A stretch of DNA of 64,000 bases. Origin: an uncultured Bacteroides sp. GTDB lineage: Bacteria > Bacteroidota > Bacteroidia > Bacteroidales > Bacteroidaceae. Of the stretch, positions 43,959 to 53,091 are shown one piece after another. Made by a program: the position numbers and the translations under genes. Position 1 is the stretch's first letter. Each line of letters opens with the position of its first letter. The DNA lies in NCBI RefSeq assembly GCF_937912035.1, contig NZ_CALDPF010000043.1, positions 62,001 through 126,000 of the forward strand. Reading direction: 5' to 3'. The notes beneath the pieces are model-generated. The model was not told where the DNA came from. It saw nothing but the letters and a program-made list of their open reading frames with translations, and made no database searches.

Positions 43959-44543
43959 TTATTGATCAGAATCTTTTTTCTTTCTTTTGTAAGAAAATTT
44001 CAACCATTTTTCTTCCTGCCATTGCTGCCTTTGCATCTCGAACCTGGCCATGACAAAAAGCAAGTCCGACAACCGGTTTATGAACCGAAGGATCTCGCGC
44101 GGCACGGCATCAGAACGGTCAAGGGTCCACAGCCTGCGCTCTGCCCTGCGTGCTACTGCCCTTGCATACTGCAACTGGGCTGCCAGCGGTGTACCTCCCG
44201 GCAGGATGAAATATCCGTTATCCTCAATCTGAGGCATCATTTCGTCCATCCAATCTTCACAAAACTTGTCCAAATCCTGAGGCAGTTCATTAGGATTCCT
44301 GTCCCTGATTGCAGAAGGTGTGGCCACATGACTCATCACTATCATCATGTTGCGCTGTATAAAATAAAGCTTTTCCTGCCATTCGTCAGTTTCAGAAAGC
44401 ATACTTCGTATAATGCCGAACAGTGTATTCAGTTCGTCAAGGCAACCGTTAGCCTCTATGCGGATGTCATCTTTCGGTACACGTTCTCCACCGTGGATAC
44501 CTGTCATTCCTTCATCACCCGTCCGTGTATATATCTTTCTCAT
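43959..44543 (-). CDS. pduO: PduO-type ATP:cob(I)alamin adenosyltransferase
   Basis: The ATG at 44543 gives 194 residues starting MRKIYTRTGDEGMTGI, the ATP-binding signature; an alternative start at 44567 would overlap cbiA. Later elements are LQYARAVARRAERRLW and LRFINRLSDLLFVMAR, the conserved active-site helix. It adds the adenosyl group to the cobalt of the corrinoid before amidation. The basic C-terminal tail (KWLKFSYKRKKKDSDQ) is longer than in many members. Confidence 0.9.
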   Translation of the reverse strand: MRKIYTRTGDEGMTGIHGGERVPKDDIRIEANGCLDELNTLFGIIRSMLSETDEWQEKLYFIQRNMMIVMSHVATPSAIRDRNPNELPQDLDKFCEDWMDEMMPQIEDNGYFILPGGTPLAAQLQYARAVARRAERRLWTLDRSDAVPREILRFINRLSDLLFVMARFEMQRQQWQEEKWLKFSYKRKKKDSDQ

Positions 44544-44557
44544 AATCCAATCCTTTT

Positions 44558-45877
44558 TCAATCCCAAAGTTTAAAGAAATCATTTTCGCCCCAATACCAG
44601 TGTGTATATCCGGCTATCACATTCTTATAGCGATACAGAGGTGTATCCACAGCCGAACCTTTCACATTGTACTGGCATACATCGGAAGGCAACATGTCCG
44701 GTTCTACGATAGATGAATAATGAAACTCATGCCCTTTAAGCCGCATTCCGCGATAATCAGCCGTACGGTATCCCAAATGCAGACGCATTTTTTCCAGAGT
44801 ACATTCAAAAGGCAACACTCCCGACATAGGATACGAAACTCCTTCCTGTGCTACAAGTTTCCTGCAAAGATACATCATACCTCCACACTCGGCAAAAATA
44901 CGTCCTCCATTCCCGGCAAAAGACCTCAACTGCTCTCCCAGCCGTATATTATCACTAAGTTCTCCGACAAAAAATTCCGGATATCCGCCCGGCAAATATA
45001 CATAATCAGCCTGAGGCAATTCATCACCTGCCAGAGGACTGAAAGTCACTATATCTGCTTTCTTTGAAAGAACATCAATATTTTCCTTATAGATAAAATT
45101 GAAAGCGGCATCCTTTGCCAAGGCTATTTTCGGACGGTCATAACCGCCGTTTGTTTCAATCAAAACATCTGAGATTACACCTTTTGTATCCAATGAGCGG
45201 GAAGAAATCTCCAGCAGACGTTCCACATCCACATACTGTTCTATCATATCCGCCACCTTGTCGGACAATGCATCTATTTCATTCTCCTTTCCTATAGTCA
45301 GTCCAAGATGTCTTGAGGGAATCTCTATATCAGAGACTTTGGGTAAATACCCAAGATCGACCATGCCCACATCGTCACAGGCAGCCTTAAGATACGAATA
45401 ATGTGAGGCCGAACCCACTTGATTGAATACTACTCCTGCCACTTCCACACCAGGCATAAAATTCTTCAATCCATACAATATAGCGGCAACCGTATATGCT
45501 GAAGATCGGGCATTAAGAACCACCACAACAGGCAGTTTCAGCAATGCAGCAATCTCCGCACTACTTCCTTTCATTCTGTCATAACCGTCGAACAGGCCCA
45601 TCACACCTTCAACCACACACACCGACGCGTCTTCAGCGTAATGAAAATAAACCTCACCCACGTGACGTTCAGAAGCCATCCAAGTATCTAAATTTACAGA
45701 TTCCCTTCCAGCGGCTATTGTATGAAATTTTCCGTCAATGTAATCTGGACCGCATTTAAACGGTTGTACACGCATTCCCTTTCTTTTGAGAACGCGCAAT
45801 AATCCCATCGTAAACGTAGTTTTTCCGCTTCCTGAAGCAGCAGCACCAATCAAAAACTGAGGTTTCACCGACAACAT
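44558..45877 (-). CDS. cbiA: Cobyrinate a,c-diamide synthase CbiA
   Basis: The ATG at 45877 gives 439 residues beginning MLSVKPQFLIGAAASGSGKTTFTMGL with the P-loop; the open frame reaches 45961 but the -7 box lies inside that extension. The glutamine amidotransferase nucleophile is in FAECGGMMYLCRKL near residue 320 and the His is in KGHEFHYSS. It makes the first two amidations. It heads the cbiA-pduO-cbiP-cobD-cbiB operon. Confidence 0.94.
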   Translation of the reverse strand: MLSVKPQFLIGAAASGSGKTTFTMGLLRVLKRKGMRVQPFKCGPDYIDGKFHTIAAGRESVNLDTWMASERHVGEVYFHYAEDASVCVVEGVMGLFDGYDRMKGSSAEIAALLKLPVVVVLNARSSAYTVAAILYGLKNFMPGVEVAGVVFNQVGSASHYSYLKAACDDVGMVDLGYLPKVSDIEIPSRHLGLTIGKENEIDALSDKVADMIEQYVDVERLLEISSRSLDTKGVISDVLIETNGGYDRPKIALAKDAAFNFIYKENIDVLSKKADIVTFSPLAGDELPQADYVYLPGGYPEFFVGELSDNIRLGEQLRSFAGNGGRIFAECGGMMYLCRKLVAQEGVSYPMSGVLPFECTLEKMRLHLGYRTADYRGMRLKGHEFHYSSIVEPDMLPSDVCQYNVKGSAVDTPLYRYKNVIAGYTHWYWGENDFFKLWD

Positions 45878-45906
45878 ATAGTCTCCTATCCTTTTTTTAA
45901 CGGATA

Positions 45907-45914
45907 CAAAAATA
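45907..45914 (-). promoter_or_regulatory. Promoter -7 box of the cbiA operon
   Basis: CAAAAATA reads TATTTTTG on the minus strand, 30 bases before the cbiA start. The short leader leaves no room for a cobalamin riboswitch, so this operon seems not to share the control of the receptor operon. The rest of the 250-base spacer to the next gene is AT-rich, and nothing else was recognised in it. Confidence 0.6.
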
Positions 45915-46129
45915 CGAATAAAAAGTGACAAGCAGAAAATGTAATTGACTTCTATAAGCAAAATATATTATTATTCATCCAAATCGTATAATAGTATAAT
46001 CATTAATTACTAATGATAAACTGTTACAAGTAATGTCCACATATTTTTTTAGAAATAAACAATACTATTTGCTTTTTTGCCTAAAACAATGTATTTTAGC
46101 CTCAGTTCTAAAATTAAATACAAAATGAA

Positions 46130-47251
46130 ATGAATATAACAACCTTTTGCATATTGCTACTATTATTTTGTTCATGTTCAGAGAAGGAAAGAAAAAGTGA
46201 TTATCCTTTACTGAAAGTATCATTGGAAAAACAGGAGGTTTCAATAAAGGACTTGTTCAAACAACTTGAAATTATTCCTCTGGAAACGAACGATTCTTGT
46301 CTACTTATCTTTCCTGATAAGGTATTGTGTACGAACGAACATTACGAAGTATTTGATCATAAACGTAATGCCTTGTTTCTATTCGATAAAGACGGGAAGT
46401 TTATAAGGCAAGTAGGTAAAAGAGGAGAAGGAGTAGGTGAATACAGGGAAGTATATGATGTTATAAATGATTCACGGAACGGAAATATCTGTCTTCTATC
46501 ACCTTTTCAGGAAATATTTGTATACAACTCTGAAGGAGATTTCATCAAACGTTTGCAGCTTCCTGAGAAATCAAACTATCAGGCTATAATGGATTATGAA
46601 AATTACTTCGTAACATGGACACTTCCTATAAGCGATGAAGAAAGTGGAATAAGCTTAATATCAAAAGACTCGTTACAATGTGTTCGAGAATATTGGAAAG
46701 GAAATCCTAATACAATGTTTCTATACCCACGAGCTTTCCATAAATATAGAGAAGAATTGTTTTTTTCACGTCCTTTCCAACATCAGGTTTACAAGTTCAG
46801 TCTAAACAATATACAAGTAGCTTACCAATGGGATTTCGGTAGTGAAAACTATTTGATAGAAGATTTTGGATTTTCATTAAAAGAAAAAGGGAACATACAG
46901 GAAAGGAACGAACTTATGGATTTACTGGAAAGAAAAACCATTCCTTATTGTTTTGTGGGAAATAGGCAAACTGACAAATATTACTATACTATGATTGTCT
47001 ATGGATTTACCCCAACAGGCAGAAAACACTTATTTTATAGGAAATCTGATGGTAAAAGTTTCTTCTTCCGTGAAACAAAAGAAGGTATTATTCTAAATCC
47101 AATGTATTTTTGCGATGATTTTTTATTATCAATAGCATCGTATGAGGACTTGAATGCTTATAGGAATATATTGAATAAAAATGAACTTGACAAAATTAAG
47201 AATTGTACTGAAGAAGATAATCCATTCCTCATTAAATGTTATTTCAAATGA
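46130..47251 (+). CDS. Six-bladed beta-propeller lipoprotein
   Basis: The 373-residue protein has a lipoprotein signal ending FCSC and the pattern of Bacteroidetes six-bladed propeller proteins: an N-terminal IKDLFKQLEIIPLETNDSCLL strand, then LFLFDKDGKFIRQVGKRGEGVGEY and LSPFQEIFVYNSEGDFIKRL blades. Function is unknown; these proteins are abundant, exported and often strain-variable. It has no operon partner and borders the IS110-type element. Confidence 0.75.
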   Translation: MNITTFCILLLLFCSCSEKERKSDYPLLKVSLEKQEVSIKDLFKQLEIIPLETNDSCLLIFPDKVLCTNEHYEVFDHKRNALFLFDKDGKFIRQVGKRGEGVGEYREVYDVINDSRNGNICLLSPFQEIFVYNSEGDFIKRLQLPEKSNYQAIMDYENYFVTWTLPISDEESGISLISKDSLQCVREYWKGNPNTMFLYPRAFHKYREELFFSRPFQHQVYKFSLNNIQVAYQWDFGSENYLIEDFGFSLKEKGNIQERNELMDLLERKTIPYCFVGNRQTDKYYYTMIVYGFTPTGRKHLFYRKSDGKSFFFRETKEGIILNPMYFCDDFLLSIASYEDLNAYRNILNKNELDKIKNCTEEDNPFLIKCYFK

Positions 47252-47340
47252 AATTCCCATGAGATAAAAAAATCACGCCAAAGAGAATGTAAATAGTCAA
47301 GCTGAAGTTACCTTTGTATAGTGTAACAAATGTATCAGTT

Positions 47341-48594
47341 ATGGCAGAAGTGACATTCCCTCAGTTGATACAGCGTGCTTGCGGTATCGACGTCCATCTG
47401 AAGGTTGTGGTGGCGACAATAGACGGAGTAGGCATCCAATGTGATACCCGCTCATTCAAAACCTTCACGAGTTCTTTGAATGAATTGAAAGAATGGCTAT
47501 TGTCCAATGGTATAACGCATGTGGCAATGGAAAGTACCGGTGTTTACTGGAAACCTGTTTATAAGGTACTTGAAGATTCCATTCCCAATGTCTGGATAGT
47601 CAATGCCCGTCACATTAAGAATGTTCCGGGTCACAAGACAGACAAGATGGACAGCGAATGGATCTGCAAGCTTCTTTTGGCAGGTCTTCTCAAGCCGAGC
47701 TATATTCCTCCCAAGGAGCAGCGTCAGCTTCGTGACCTGACTCGCTACCGGAACAAGCTTATTCAGCAGATAGCTTCAGAGAAGAACCGTATGATGCGTA
47801 TTCTTGAAGACTGCAACATCAAGCTTTCAGGTGTAGTAAGCAATACAAGCGGTACGACAGCTACTTCTCTTATTGATATGCTTTGTGAAGGTAAAGTCCT
47901 TACTCTTGATGATATAAAGTCAGTTTACCACTGAAAACTGTCAGCCAGTCCGGAAGAGTTGTTGGAAGCGTGTACCGGTTTTGTTGAAGAGCATCACATT
48001 TATCTTCTTCAGATAATCCGAAAGGATATAGACCAGACTCAGACTTTAGTTGATGATTTGTCCGAATGTATAAAGAGACTGTTGTCCAAGTACGAGAATG
48101 TCCTTGAACTTCTCAGGGAGATTCCCGGTTTTAGCACCAAGGTTGTAGAGGATCTGGTTTCTGAGATAGGTCTTGACATGTCCCACTTCCCTTCAGAAAA
48201 GCATCTTTCGTCCTGGGCCGGTCTTTCTCCGGGTAACAACGAGAGTGCTGGCAAAAAAAGCGCACGAATCACTCACGGAAACAAACAGGTAAAGGCGGTA
48301 ATCACAGAAGCCGCATGGGCTGCGACCCGTACAAAGAATACGTTTTTCAGTGAGAGATACCATCGTATAGCTGCCCGCAGAGGGAAAAAACGTGCCTTGA
48401 TTGCAGTGGGACATTCTCAGTTGATATCCGTTTATCTTATACTGAGTACGGGAGCCCGTTACCATGAGCTTGGTGCACAATATATGCAATCCAAGATAGA
48501 GCAGAAACGCAAGGTATATTTGTCTTCCGAACTTAAAAAGCTTGGATACAATGTCTCGCTTACTAAAGTTCCACAAGCAGTAACACCCAATTAA
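47341..48594 (+). pseudogene. IS110-family transposase with in-frame stop
   Basis: One reading frame encodes both halves: residues 1-198 with the DEDD (RuvC-like) N-terminal elements ACGIDVHLKVVVATIDG and AMESTGVYWKPVYKVLE plus NARHIKNVPGHKTDKMDSEW, then TGA at 47932-47934, then the Transposase_20 domain with LLREIPGFSTKVVEDLVSEIG and SSWAGLSPGNNESAGKK. A CGA to TGA change (Arg) after ...KSVYH would explain the stop. The frame is otherwise intact on both sides, so inactivation is recent. The second half has an internal TTG start but would lack the catalytic domain. Confidence 0.88.
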
Positions 48595-48655
48595 CAATAC
48601 AGACCAAAGGCCGACTTTTACTGGAATTACCATAGTCCGAAAATGAAATTGGTCT

Positions 48656-48723
48656 CAACAGCTAAGCGCCAAAGATTGTGACTTATGTACACGTGTATGA
48701 AACTTTTAAATTCTTAGCTGTTG
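48656..48723. repeat. Inverted repeat downstream of the transposase
   Basis: CAACAGCTAAG (48656-48666) and its exact complement (48713-48723) enclose 46 bases that include a small ACACGTGT palindrome. The structure lies directly after the transposase gene and may mark the element's 3' end or be the stem of its non-coding (bridge-type) RNA. Confidence 0.45.
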
Positions 48724-48821
48724 CTATTTGTCATCGTATAATAGCCGCATTTGTGTTTTCATGAATGCTAATCTTTCTTTTGTCAAAACACTCGGTTTTA
48801 TATCAATTTTAGTATAAACCT

Positions 48822-48842
48822 GTCCTACTTTATGTGTAGGAC
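48822..48842. promoter_or_regulatory. Hairpin just before the heparinase-like gene
   Basis: A perfect 7-bp inverted repeat GTCCTAC/GTAGGAC with a seven-base loop ends 15 bases before the ATG at 48858. It could be an operator or a leader hairpin; it has no T tract. Confidence 0.35.
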
Positions 48843-48857
48843 GCTTAATATTTACGT

Positions 48858-50693
48858 ATGAAAAAATATCTGTTACTATCATTAATGTTACTATGTTGTA
48901 TCATAGTAAATTCACAAAACCAACAAAGTGTTTCTATTGATTATTCTACCATTAATCCTCATCCAAGATTGTTTCTCCACAAAGGTGGTGAAAAAGGAAT
49001 CATGAATGCTGTTGAAATGCATCCGGAATTTAAACGTATTTATGATTATATTGTAGATCAATCTGATAATTATCTAGTCACACCAACGCTTAAACATCAG
49101 ATGACCGGAAGACGCTTGTTATCTGTTTCTCGCGAAGCTATCAAAAGAATATTTTATCTGTCTTTTTCATATAGAATGACAAATGAAAGAATCTATGCCT
49201 TAAGGGCAGAACAGGAAATGCGAGCTATTTGCATGTTCGACGACTGGAACCCCTCACATTTTCTTGATGTGGGAGAAATGACTTTGGCTCTGGCTATAGG
49301 ATATGACTGGCTGTTTGATTGCTTGCGGGATGACAGCAAAAAAATGATAAAGGAATCCATAATCAGTAAAGGGTTTGTACCTTCAAAAGACAAACGCTAT
49401 AACTGGTTCCTGAAATCTTCCAACAATTGGAATCAGGTATGCAATGCCGGTATGGTACTGGGAGCATTATCAATTTTCGAAGAAGCACAGGATGATTCTT
49501 CTTTCATGATTGAAAGAGCTTTACAGACATTAGGCACTTGTGTGAAAGGATATGCTCCTGACGGCAACTATCCTGAGGGATACAATTACTGGGGATATGG
49601 TACAACTTTTAATGTATTTCTTATTGCAGCTTTGGAATCTGCCCTGAACACTGACGCTGGACTTTGTGACTACCCTGGTTTCATGGAATCCTCAAAGTAT
49701 ATGCTATATATGGCAGGTACAACGGGACTGGCATTCAACTTCAGTGATGCTCGTGAAACTAAACAGGCATTCCCAGCACAATTCTGGTTTGCTGATCATC
49801 AGAATGATCCTTCATTATTATGGAATGAAATAGAGTTTTTAAGGGACAATAATTCACGCTTTACAGCTGAAGAAGAACGTTTTCTTCCTCTTTCGCTCAT
49901 ATATGGTTCCCATATTGATATTAACAAGATTGAACAGCCGAAAGAAAATATATGGTATGGCAACGGAAAAACCCCGGTAGTCCTTGTAAGGACGAATTGG
50001 GAATATGGTAAAGGATGTTATCTTGGCATAAAAGGCGGTAAAGCAAAAGAAAGTCATGGTCACATGGATGCCGGTTCATTTGTATTCGAAGCCATGGGAG
50101 TCAGATGGGCTCAAGACATGGGAATGCAGGAATACAATTCTCTTGAACAGAAAGGTGTGAACTTATGGGACAGCAGCCAGAAGGGACAACGTTGGGATGT
50201 ATTCAGATATAATAATTTTGTGCATAATACACTAACTGTAAATGAAGAAAAACATATAGCAGATGCTTTCGTACCTATAAATAAAATAATAAACAAAAAA
50301 TCCCAACTAGGTGCAGAACTCGATCTGTCTCCTCTATTTGCCGGTAACCTAAAAAAGGCCGTACGAAAAATAGTATTGAACAATAATGAGTATCTAACTA
50401 TTACCGACGAACTCAGAACAGGCGAACAAGATGCCAATGTTCGCTGGACTATGTTTACTACAGCATCTCCAAAAATTATTGATGACAGGAATCTGGAACT
50501 TAATAAAGAAGGTAAACGTCTGCGTATGGTAATCGAATCACCAGTAATGGCTTCATTCAAGATTCTTGATAACACTCCTGACCATGATTATGACACGCCA
50601 AATCCGGGTTCTTGCCGTGTGACTGCAAATGTAAACATTAAGGCAAACTCAAAAACAACGATAAAAATAAAACTGATTCCAGTAACAGACTGA
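48858..50693 (+). CDS. Heparinase II/III-family protein
   Basis: The 611-residue protein has a Sec signal (about 1-19), an alpha-helical toroid-like N-terminal half with WNPSHFLDVGEMTLALAIGYDWL and NNWNQVCNAGMVLGAL, and a beta-rich C-terminal half with KESHGHMDAGSFVFEAMGVRWAQDMGM, the Hepar_II_III signature with candidate metal-binding His. Such enzymes are polysaccharide lyases acting on uronate-containing glycans in the periplasm. The gene is single, with no SusC/SusD or sulfatase neighbours, so the substrate is unclear. Confidence 0.78.
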   Translation: MKKYLLLSLMLLCCIIVNSQNQQSVSIDYSTINPHPRLFLHKGGEKGIMNAVEMHPEFKRIYDYIVDQSDNYLVTPTLKHQMTGRRLLSVSREAIKRIFYLSFSYRMTNERIYALRAEQEMRAICMFDDWNPSHFLDVGEMTLALAIGYDWLFDCLRDDSKKMIKESIISKGFVPSKDKRYNWFLKSSNNWNQVCNAGMVLGALSIFEEAQDDSSFMIERALQTLGTCVKGYAPDGNYPEGYNYWGYGTTFNVFLIAALESALNTDAGLCDYPGFMESSKYMLYMAGTTGLAFNFSDARETKQAFPAQFWFADHQNDPSLLWNEIEFLRDNNSRFTAEEERFLPLSLIYGSHIDINKIEQPKENIWYGNGKTPVVLVRTNWEYGKGCYLGIKGGKAKESHGHMDAGSFVFEAMGVRWAQDMGMQEYNSLEQKGVNLWDSSQKGQRWDVFRYNNFVHNTLTVNEEKHIADAFVPINKIINKKSQLGAELDLSPLFAGNLKKAVRKIVLNNNEYLTITDELRTGEQDANVRWTMFTTASPKIIDDRNLELNKEGKRLRMVIESPVMASFKILDNTPDHDYDTPNPGSCRVTANVNIKANSKTTIKIKLIPVTD

Positions 50694-50749
50694 ATAGGTA
50701 TAAAGTAAGAATAAACCATTCGACATACGTTTCTATTTAAAAATAATTT

Positions 50750-50796
50750 TCCAGGTTAATTCATCTGAATAAGATACATTAACCTGGATTTTTTAT
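50750..50796 (+). terminator. Terminator of the heparinase-like gene
   Basis: An 11-bp inverted repeat (50750-50760 and 50778-50788) is followed directly by a T-rich tail (50789-50796), the form of an intrinsic terminator for the plus strand. Confidence 0.8.
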
Positions 50797-50812
50797 GTAC
50801 ATAAACATCTTA

Positions 50813-50835
50813 CAAAACCTTTTAAAAAGGTTTTG
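50813..50835. terminator. Second hairpin between convergent genes
   Basis: CAAAACCTTT and AAAGGTTTTG (10-bp stem, three-base loop) lie 19 bases before the yaaA stop. It probably terminates the minus-strand yaaA transcript. Confidence 0.6.
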
Positions 50836-50854
50836 AATAGTATTTAAACGAATA

Positions 50855-51619
50855 TCACCCCATAGTAAACACCAAATGGTTATTTGTACTCTCTTTTTCA
50901 TTAAAACAAAATCCCTCCCATTCAAACAACTTCATCTGTTCAGGATTCTCTATCCTATTCTTCAAAAGAAAGCGAGTCATTTCTCCACGACACATTTTAG
51001 CATAAATCACAACAGTTGATAATTTCCCATTCTTATATACATAAAAGTCCGGAGTTATTACATTTACTTCACGACATACTCGCTTCCAGTCAAACAGATC
51101 TTTCATCTCATTGCTTGCCAGATTTATAAGGATACCTCCCTGATTCTTTATTTCATTTATAAAAAAATCTGTCAATACTGGTTTCCAAAAATCAAACATC
51201 GTAATACCACCCCTCTCCGGCAATCGTACATCTCCTTCCAGACGATATTTCTTTATAATATCCAAAGGACGCAACAATCCATAAAGAAATGATGTAATAA
51301 GTAAATGCTCCTGTGCATAATTAAAATCCTCATCCGTAAAATAATTTACATACAAACGTTTGAAAACCATACCTGTGTAAGACAATATGGCAGGTAATCC
51401 ATTATTGTCTTCCGAAAAGAAATTCTGAAATCTAAAATAATTCTCTGCCGCCAATTTTGAGTTTATTCTCAACATTCGGGAAATCTCACTGCTGCTGAAT
51501 TGCGATAAACTTCTGATATTACATGCTGCCTCTTCATAAAACATAGGAGTTGTTGTAAAAGGGACTTCTTTTTTAGTGCGTTCTGTCATTGTCTTAGCAC
51601 AAGATATATAAATCATCAT
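50855..51619 (-). CDS. yaaA: YaaA family peroxide stress protein
   Basis: The 254-residue protein has the YaaA/DUF328 elements: an N-terminal MIYISCAKTM, LPAILSYTGMVFKRLY, ITSFLYGLLRPLDIIKKYRLE and the C-terminal YAKMCRGEMTRFLLK. In E. coli YaaA limits free iron during peroxide stress and binds DNA. It is monocistronic. The 290-base spacer to the mutarotase gene is AT-rich and holds no recognised gene. Confidence 0.9.
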   Translation of the reverse strand: MMIYISCAKTMTERTKKEVPFTTTPMFYEEAACNIRSLSQFSSSEISRMLRINSKLAAENYFRFQNFFSEDNNGLPAILSYTGMVFKRLYVNYFTDEDFNYAQEHLLITSFLYGLLRPLDIIKKYRLEGDVRLPERGGITMFDFWKPVLTDFFINEIKNQGGILINLASNEMKDLFDWKRVCREVNVITPDFYVYKNGKLSTVVIYAKMCRGEMTRFLLKNRIENPEQMKLFEWEGFCFNEKESTNNHLVFTMG

Positions 51620-51910
51620 AAGCTATTATTAATTTAATCTTCTCAAGTTACAAAAATACATCTAAAATCAGTTTTTCCAGAGAAATAATCTATTAATTAT
51701 TAAAATTCAAGATGTTATCTCACTTCAAAGACACATCCTCTGCCTTTTTATAATCTTATTTATCAAGTAAATGATAATATTTTACTACAAATAGTGTAAA
51801 ATAAACACTTCAATGTTGTAAAACATATTTATACAAGAACAAGATAAAGAAATAAGTGTTACTTTTACACCGTTTAAAAGACAATACCATATAAACATAT
51901 AATGAGAAAC

Positions 51911-53056
51911 ATGAAAAAGTCATTTTTAAGTATCGGTACTGCCGTAATTATACTAAGCGGATGTACCTCACAAGAGAAGAAAGCAGAACTTACACTGTCA
52001 GGACTTAACCCAAGTAATTTTGAGACTACAATTGACGGTAGTAAAAAAACGGATCTTTACACTCTCACAAACAAAAATGGAATGGAAGTTTGTGTAACGA
52101 ATTTTGGTGGTAGAATTGTTTCAATAATGGTACCGGACAGAAACGGGAAAATGACAGATGTTGTTCTTGGATTCGATAATATTAATGATTATCAAAATAT
52201 ACCAAGTGATTTCGGAGCAAGCATAGGAAGATATGCAAACCGTATAAATAAAGGTAAAATCAACATTGACGGACAGGAAATTCAACTTCCGACAAACAAT
52301 TTCGGTCACTGCCTACACGGAGGTCCTACCGGTTGGCAATATCAGGTTTATGAGGCCAATCAGACCAATGATAGCACAATTGTACTTACAATGAAATCAG
52401 CTGATGGTGATAACAATTTCCCTGGAAACATAACTGCAAATGTTACTTATACTTTAACTTCAGATAATGCTATAGACATAAAATATGACGCCACAACCGA
52501 TAAAACTACAGTTATCAATATGACAAACCACTCATATTTCAACCTTAGTGGAGACATGTCAAAACCTGCAACTGATCATATCCTTTACGTAGCAGCAGAC
52601 AGCATCACTCCTGTAGACAGTACATTCATGACTACCGGTGAAATGATGGCTGTTAAAGAAACTCCTTTCGACTTCAACACACCTAAGACAATAGCTCCAG
52701 ACGTAACAGCGTTTGATAATGAACAGATAAAATTCGGAAATGGTTTTGACCATAACTGGGTATTATCCACAAAAGGTAACGATACAAAAGTTGCAGCTAA
52801 ACTTACAAGTCCTACAAGTGGCATAACACTTGAGGTTTACACTAATGAACCTGGTATTCAAGTTTATACAGGCAATTTCCTTACAGGTGAGGTAAAAGGG
52901 AAAAATGGTGTGGCTTATCCACAGCGTGCTTCAGTTTGTCTTGAGACGCAACATTATCCAGACAGCCCAAACAAAACACAATGGCCATCGGTAATCCTTA
53001 AACCAGGAGAAAAATATTACAGCCATTGTGTATTCAAATTTGGAGTAGAGAAATAA
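51911..53056 (+). CDS. galM: Aldose 1-epimerase, lipoprotein
   Basis: The ATG at 51911 gives a lipoprotein signal MKKSFLSIGTAVIILSGC; 51902 is an alternative. The GalM body shows FGGRIVSIMVPDRNG, GRYANRINKGK, the catalytic His in TNHSYFNLSG and DHNWVL, and ETQHYPDSPN with the C-terminal Glu. It interconverts anomers of hexoses or arabinose, here outside the cytoplasm. It heads the arabinose block, 35 bases before the symporter. Confidence 0.92.
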   Translation: MKKSFLSIGTAVIILSGCTSQEKKAELTLSGLNPSNFETTIDGSKKTDLYTLTNKNGMEVCVTNFGGRIVSIMVPDRNGKMTDVVLGFDNINDYQNIPSDFGASIGRYANRINKGKINIDGQEIQLPTNNFGHCLHGGPTGWQYQVYEANQTNDSTIVLTMKSADGDNNFPGNITANVTYTLTSDNAIDIKYDATTDKTTVINMTNHSYFNLSGDMSKPATDHILYVAADSITPVDSTFMTTGEMMAVKETPFDFNTPKTIAPDVTAFDNEQIKFGNGFDHNWVLSTKGNDTKVAAKLTSPTSGITLEVYTNEPGIQVYTGNFLTGEVKGKNGVAYPQRASVCLETQHYPDSPNKTQWPSVILKPGEKYYSHCVFKFGVEK

Positions 53057-53091
53057 CATATAGCTTAATATCATAAAAACACATTATCATT

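Larger units (their letters stand above)
47280..48725 (+). mobile_element. IS110-family insertion sequence (ends approximate)
   Basis: The element consists of a DEDD-type transposase gene broken by a stop codon, a promoter-like TACCTTTG at 47309-47316, about 60 non-coding bases before the start and about 130 structured bases after the stop. IS110-type elements lack obvious terminal repeats, so the ends are not fixed. The longer 3' flank would suit the IS1111 subgroup, in which a guide-like RNA lies downstream of the transposase. Confidence 0.65.

Noticed and set aside
45878..46129. Second cobalamin riboswitch before cbiA
   Set aside because: The leader from the -7 box to the start codon is too short and none of the conserved boxes is present.
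47932..47934. TGA as selenocysteine or programmed frameshift in the transposase
   Set aside because: Both halves are in the same frame, so there is no frameshift, and no selenocysteine-inserting hairpin or reason for such a residue is apparent; a nonsense mutation is simpler.
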